Shown one piece after another: positions 62,431-64,000 of a stretch of 64,000 nt of DNA. The first letter of the stretch is position 1. Each line of letters begins with the position of its first letter. This DNA is from Chamaea fasciata (lineage: Eukaryota > Chordata > Aves > Passeriformes > Sylviidae), in assembly GCA_029207755.1 (NCBI GenBank), contig JARCOQ010000098.1, forward strand, positions 124,001 through 188,000. The letters are read 5' to 3'. The position numbers and the translations under genes are program-made. The notes beneath the pieces were generated by a model. The model had not been told where the DNA came from, did not search any database, and saw nothing but the letters and a program-made list of their open reading frames with translations.

Positions 62431-64000
62431 AGGAGGAAGGACAAATCTCACTCCCTCCGCTTCCAATGAGTGTATATTGTGTGTTGTATACTCCCTTGGG
62501 GTGTTTGCCACCTTTCCTGAGGGTGAACTTGTAGGATTTGTTGCAAATTTATTCACAAGAAATGTTGTGTGTACCTATTAGAGTTTTAGAGTGAGTTAGG
62601 GATTTGGCAAAGGTGAATTGTTTAAGTTGAAAATAATTTTTGGGTGTAACAGATCAACCCCTGCATACTACAGATAAAAATACTTGCAAGAACCTTTCCC
62701 TTTTTCATTTATCATTATGCACACTGCTTCACTGGAAAAGGCCTCACAGGATGTGTTTGGAGAGGAGCCAGCTTTTCCATTAAACAACAAGGAATATTTT
62801 ACTTTTGAAAGAAAGAGACAAAAACATGCCATTTTTTTTAATGGCACGTTCTTAGTTATCAGATTAACAACATTTTTGGAGGGGTATTCAAGCAAGTATT
62901 AAGCGTAAAACATACAAATAAATGTACTCTTACTTTCAGCAATCCTTTAAGAACTAGAGACTTCTCTTAAAGCAGGATCCCTTTCCTTCTGGGTGGATCA
63001 CCTTTGGGTATTCCTCCAAACAAGCTGCAGCTGTCCCATGTGACACTGGCAGGGGCAGCTCTGGGCCGTGTTGCTTCCCCAGGAGTTTTTGGCGGCTGAC
63101 TCTTGCTTAGGTAATTTAGTAATTGTGCTGCCACCTTCGGGATCCCCAAAAGGTCTGTCTCCCACATGCCTGCCTGTTGCAAGACTCTATTTCATTTCCA
63201 TATGTTCCTCTTTTCTGTGCACGATTGGTCTTTGGACAGATAAAGGAGGGGTTTTAGCACCTGTTAATGAATTAATTAAATGGTGGATGTACTGATGTAA
63301 TCTCTACAAAATGATTCTGTTAGATACTTTGGAGACTTCTGTTTTGCTTGTGTGATCTTTACTATTTGAGGGAAACTTTCAAACTCCTGATGGGCCTTGA
63401 GTGATTTTTACTTCTTGGACAGACTGTGCTTCTCTTGTCTTTCTACTTGTTGTCCCCTTAATTTTAGCCCCTAGAGGGCTAAACTTTACAGTTTCACTAA
63501 ATAAATCATAAATACTTCAGTTTATAAATAATATAGATGTTCATTGTATATTTTTGTATAATTTAATTTTGTCCCCTACAGGGCTAAAATTTGGAGGGTG
63601 AGTGCTGCTCTTCAGGAAAACCTGGTGATGGAACAAATGAGGTGCAGCTGGCATCAGTCAAGGTTTCAGTTAGACAGAGTGGAAACTCTGCAGTTGGACC
63701 AAGTGCCTTCATCAGAGCAGCAAGTTCCAGAGCTCCTTCACTGTGGCACCTTCGGGCTTGGTGGTAGGAGAACCTGACACAGTGAGTGTAAAGCAATGAC
63801 ACCTGGGCTTGCAGAGTCTGGCTGAGTAAAATCTGGTCTAAGTTCTGTTGTTTTACAGAAGAAAAATGTTGTAGCTGATCTGTCAAACACAGTAGACTCA
63901 AAGTGAGGGCCTGGCAGTGACTCTGTAAGAAGAAATGGTTTATAAAACAGGGTAAAAAAGTGGGAGCTGGCTGCTGAAGATTGATAGCAGAGATTGTTTT
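62431..64000 (+). repeat. Duplicated block, copy 2 (runs off the window)
   Basis: Near-identical to 52397-53966 in the same orientation, reaching the last base of the window, so the right end is unknown. Confidence 0.9.

Overview
The window is a stretch of bird nuclear genome, most likely a passerine. Pointers are CR1 LINE 3' ends, a family-14-type olfactory receptor pseudogene, an intact PIM-like kinase gene with an Arg/Pro-rich N-terminus beside a maestro heat-like-repeat (MROH-like) remnant, an MHC class I-like fragment, and many LTR elements between GC-rich minisatellites. An MHC-bearing microchromosome or other repeat-rich location would fit, but that is inference. No rRNA, tRNA or CRISPR feature was recognised.

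Layout. 1-2.9 kb: no recognised gene, with an antisense LTR-like repeat. 2.9-11.6 kb: a complete class I (gammaretrovirus-like) provirus with a 4-bp target duplication, a tRNA-Pro primer site, near-identical 735-bp LTRs, open gag and pro-pol in one frame separated by a single UAG, and only an env remnant. 12.4-14.3 kb: a solo LTR (4-bp duplication AGGA) nested in an older repeat, then another LTR-like repeat. 14.3-18.4 kb: a second provirus with two 645-bp LTRs that differ at one visible base, a tRNA-Lys-type primer site, a gag-like frame and a broken integrase, but no visible protease or RT. 19.4-20.4 kb: olfactory receptor pseudogene. 23.6-24.6 kb: tandem array of about 145-bp units. 26.8-33.1 kb: a class III (ERV-L-like) element with an open gag, a textbook -1 frameshift site, a damaged RT, open RNase H-integrase, and an env start cut off at a minisatellite.

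33.1-34.8 kb: GC- and G-rich minisatellites around a CpG-island promoter candidate. 35.6-37.1 kb: MROH-like pseudogene. 40.6-42.7 kb: the one apparently complete host gene, a five-coding-exon PIM-like Ser/Thr kinase, followed by a decayed partial copy. 46.3-49.5 kb: class II ERV debris (RT, LTR, dUTPase). 51.3-51.7 kb: minus-strand MHC class I-like alpha-3 and transmembrane remnant that ends exactly where a duplicated block begins. That block (51.71-53.97 kb) recurs at 61.75-64.0 kb, about 10.03 kb away, and its left edge lies inside an LTR. Between the copies, 55.6-59.1 kb holds promoter-like modules, minisatellites, an array of GCCGCCAT motifs and isolated exon-like segments.

The retroviral genes work as modules: LTRs for transcription, a primer site for reverse transcription, Gag for assembly, and Pol made by recoding at the gag stop. 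The window shows both classical solutions, stop-codon readthrough in the first provirus and -1 frameshifting in the class III element. All calls come from reading the sequence; no database search was possible.
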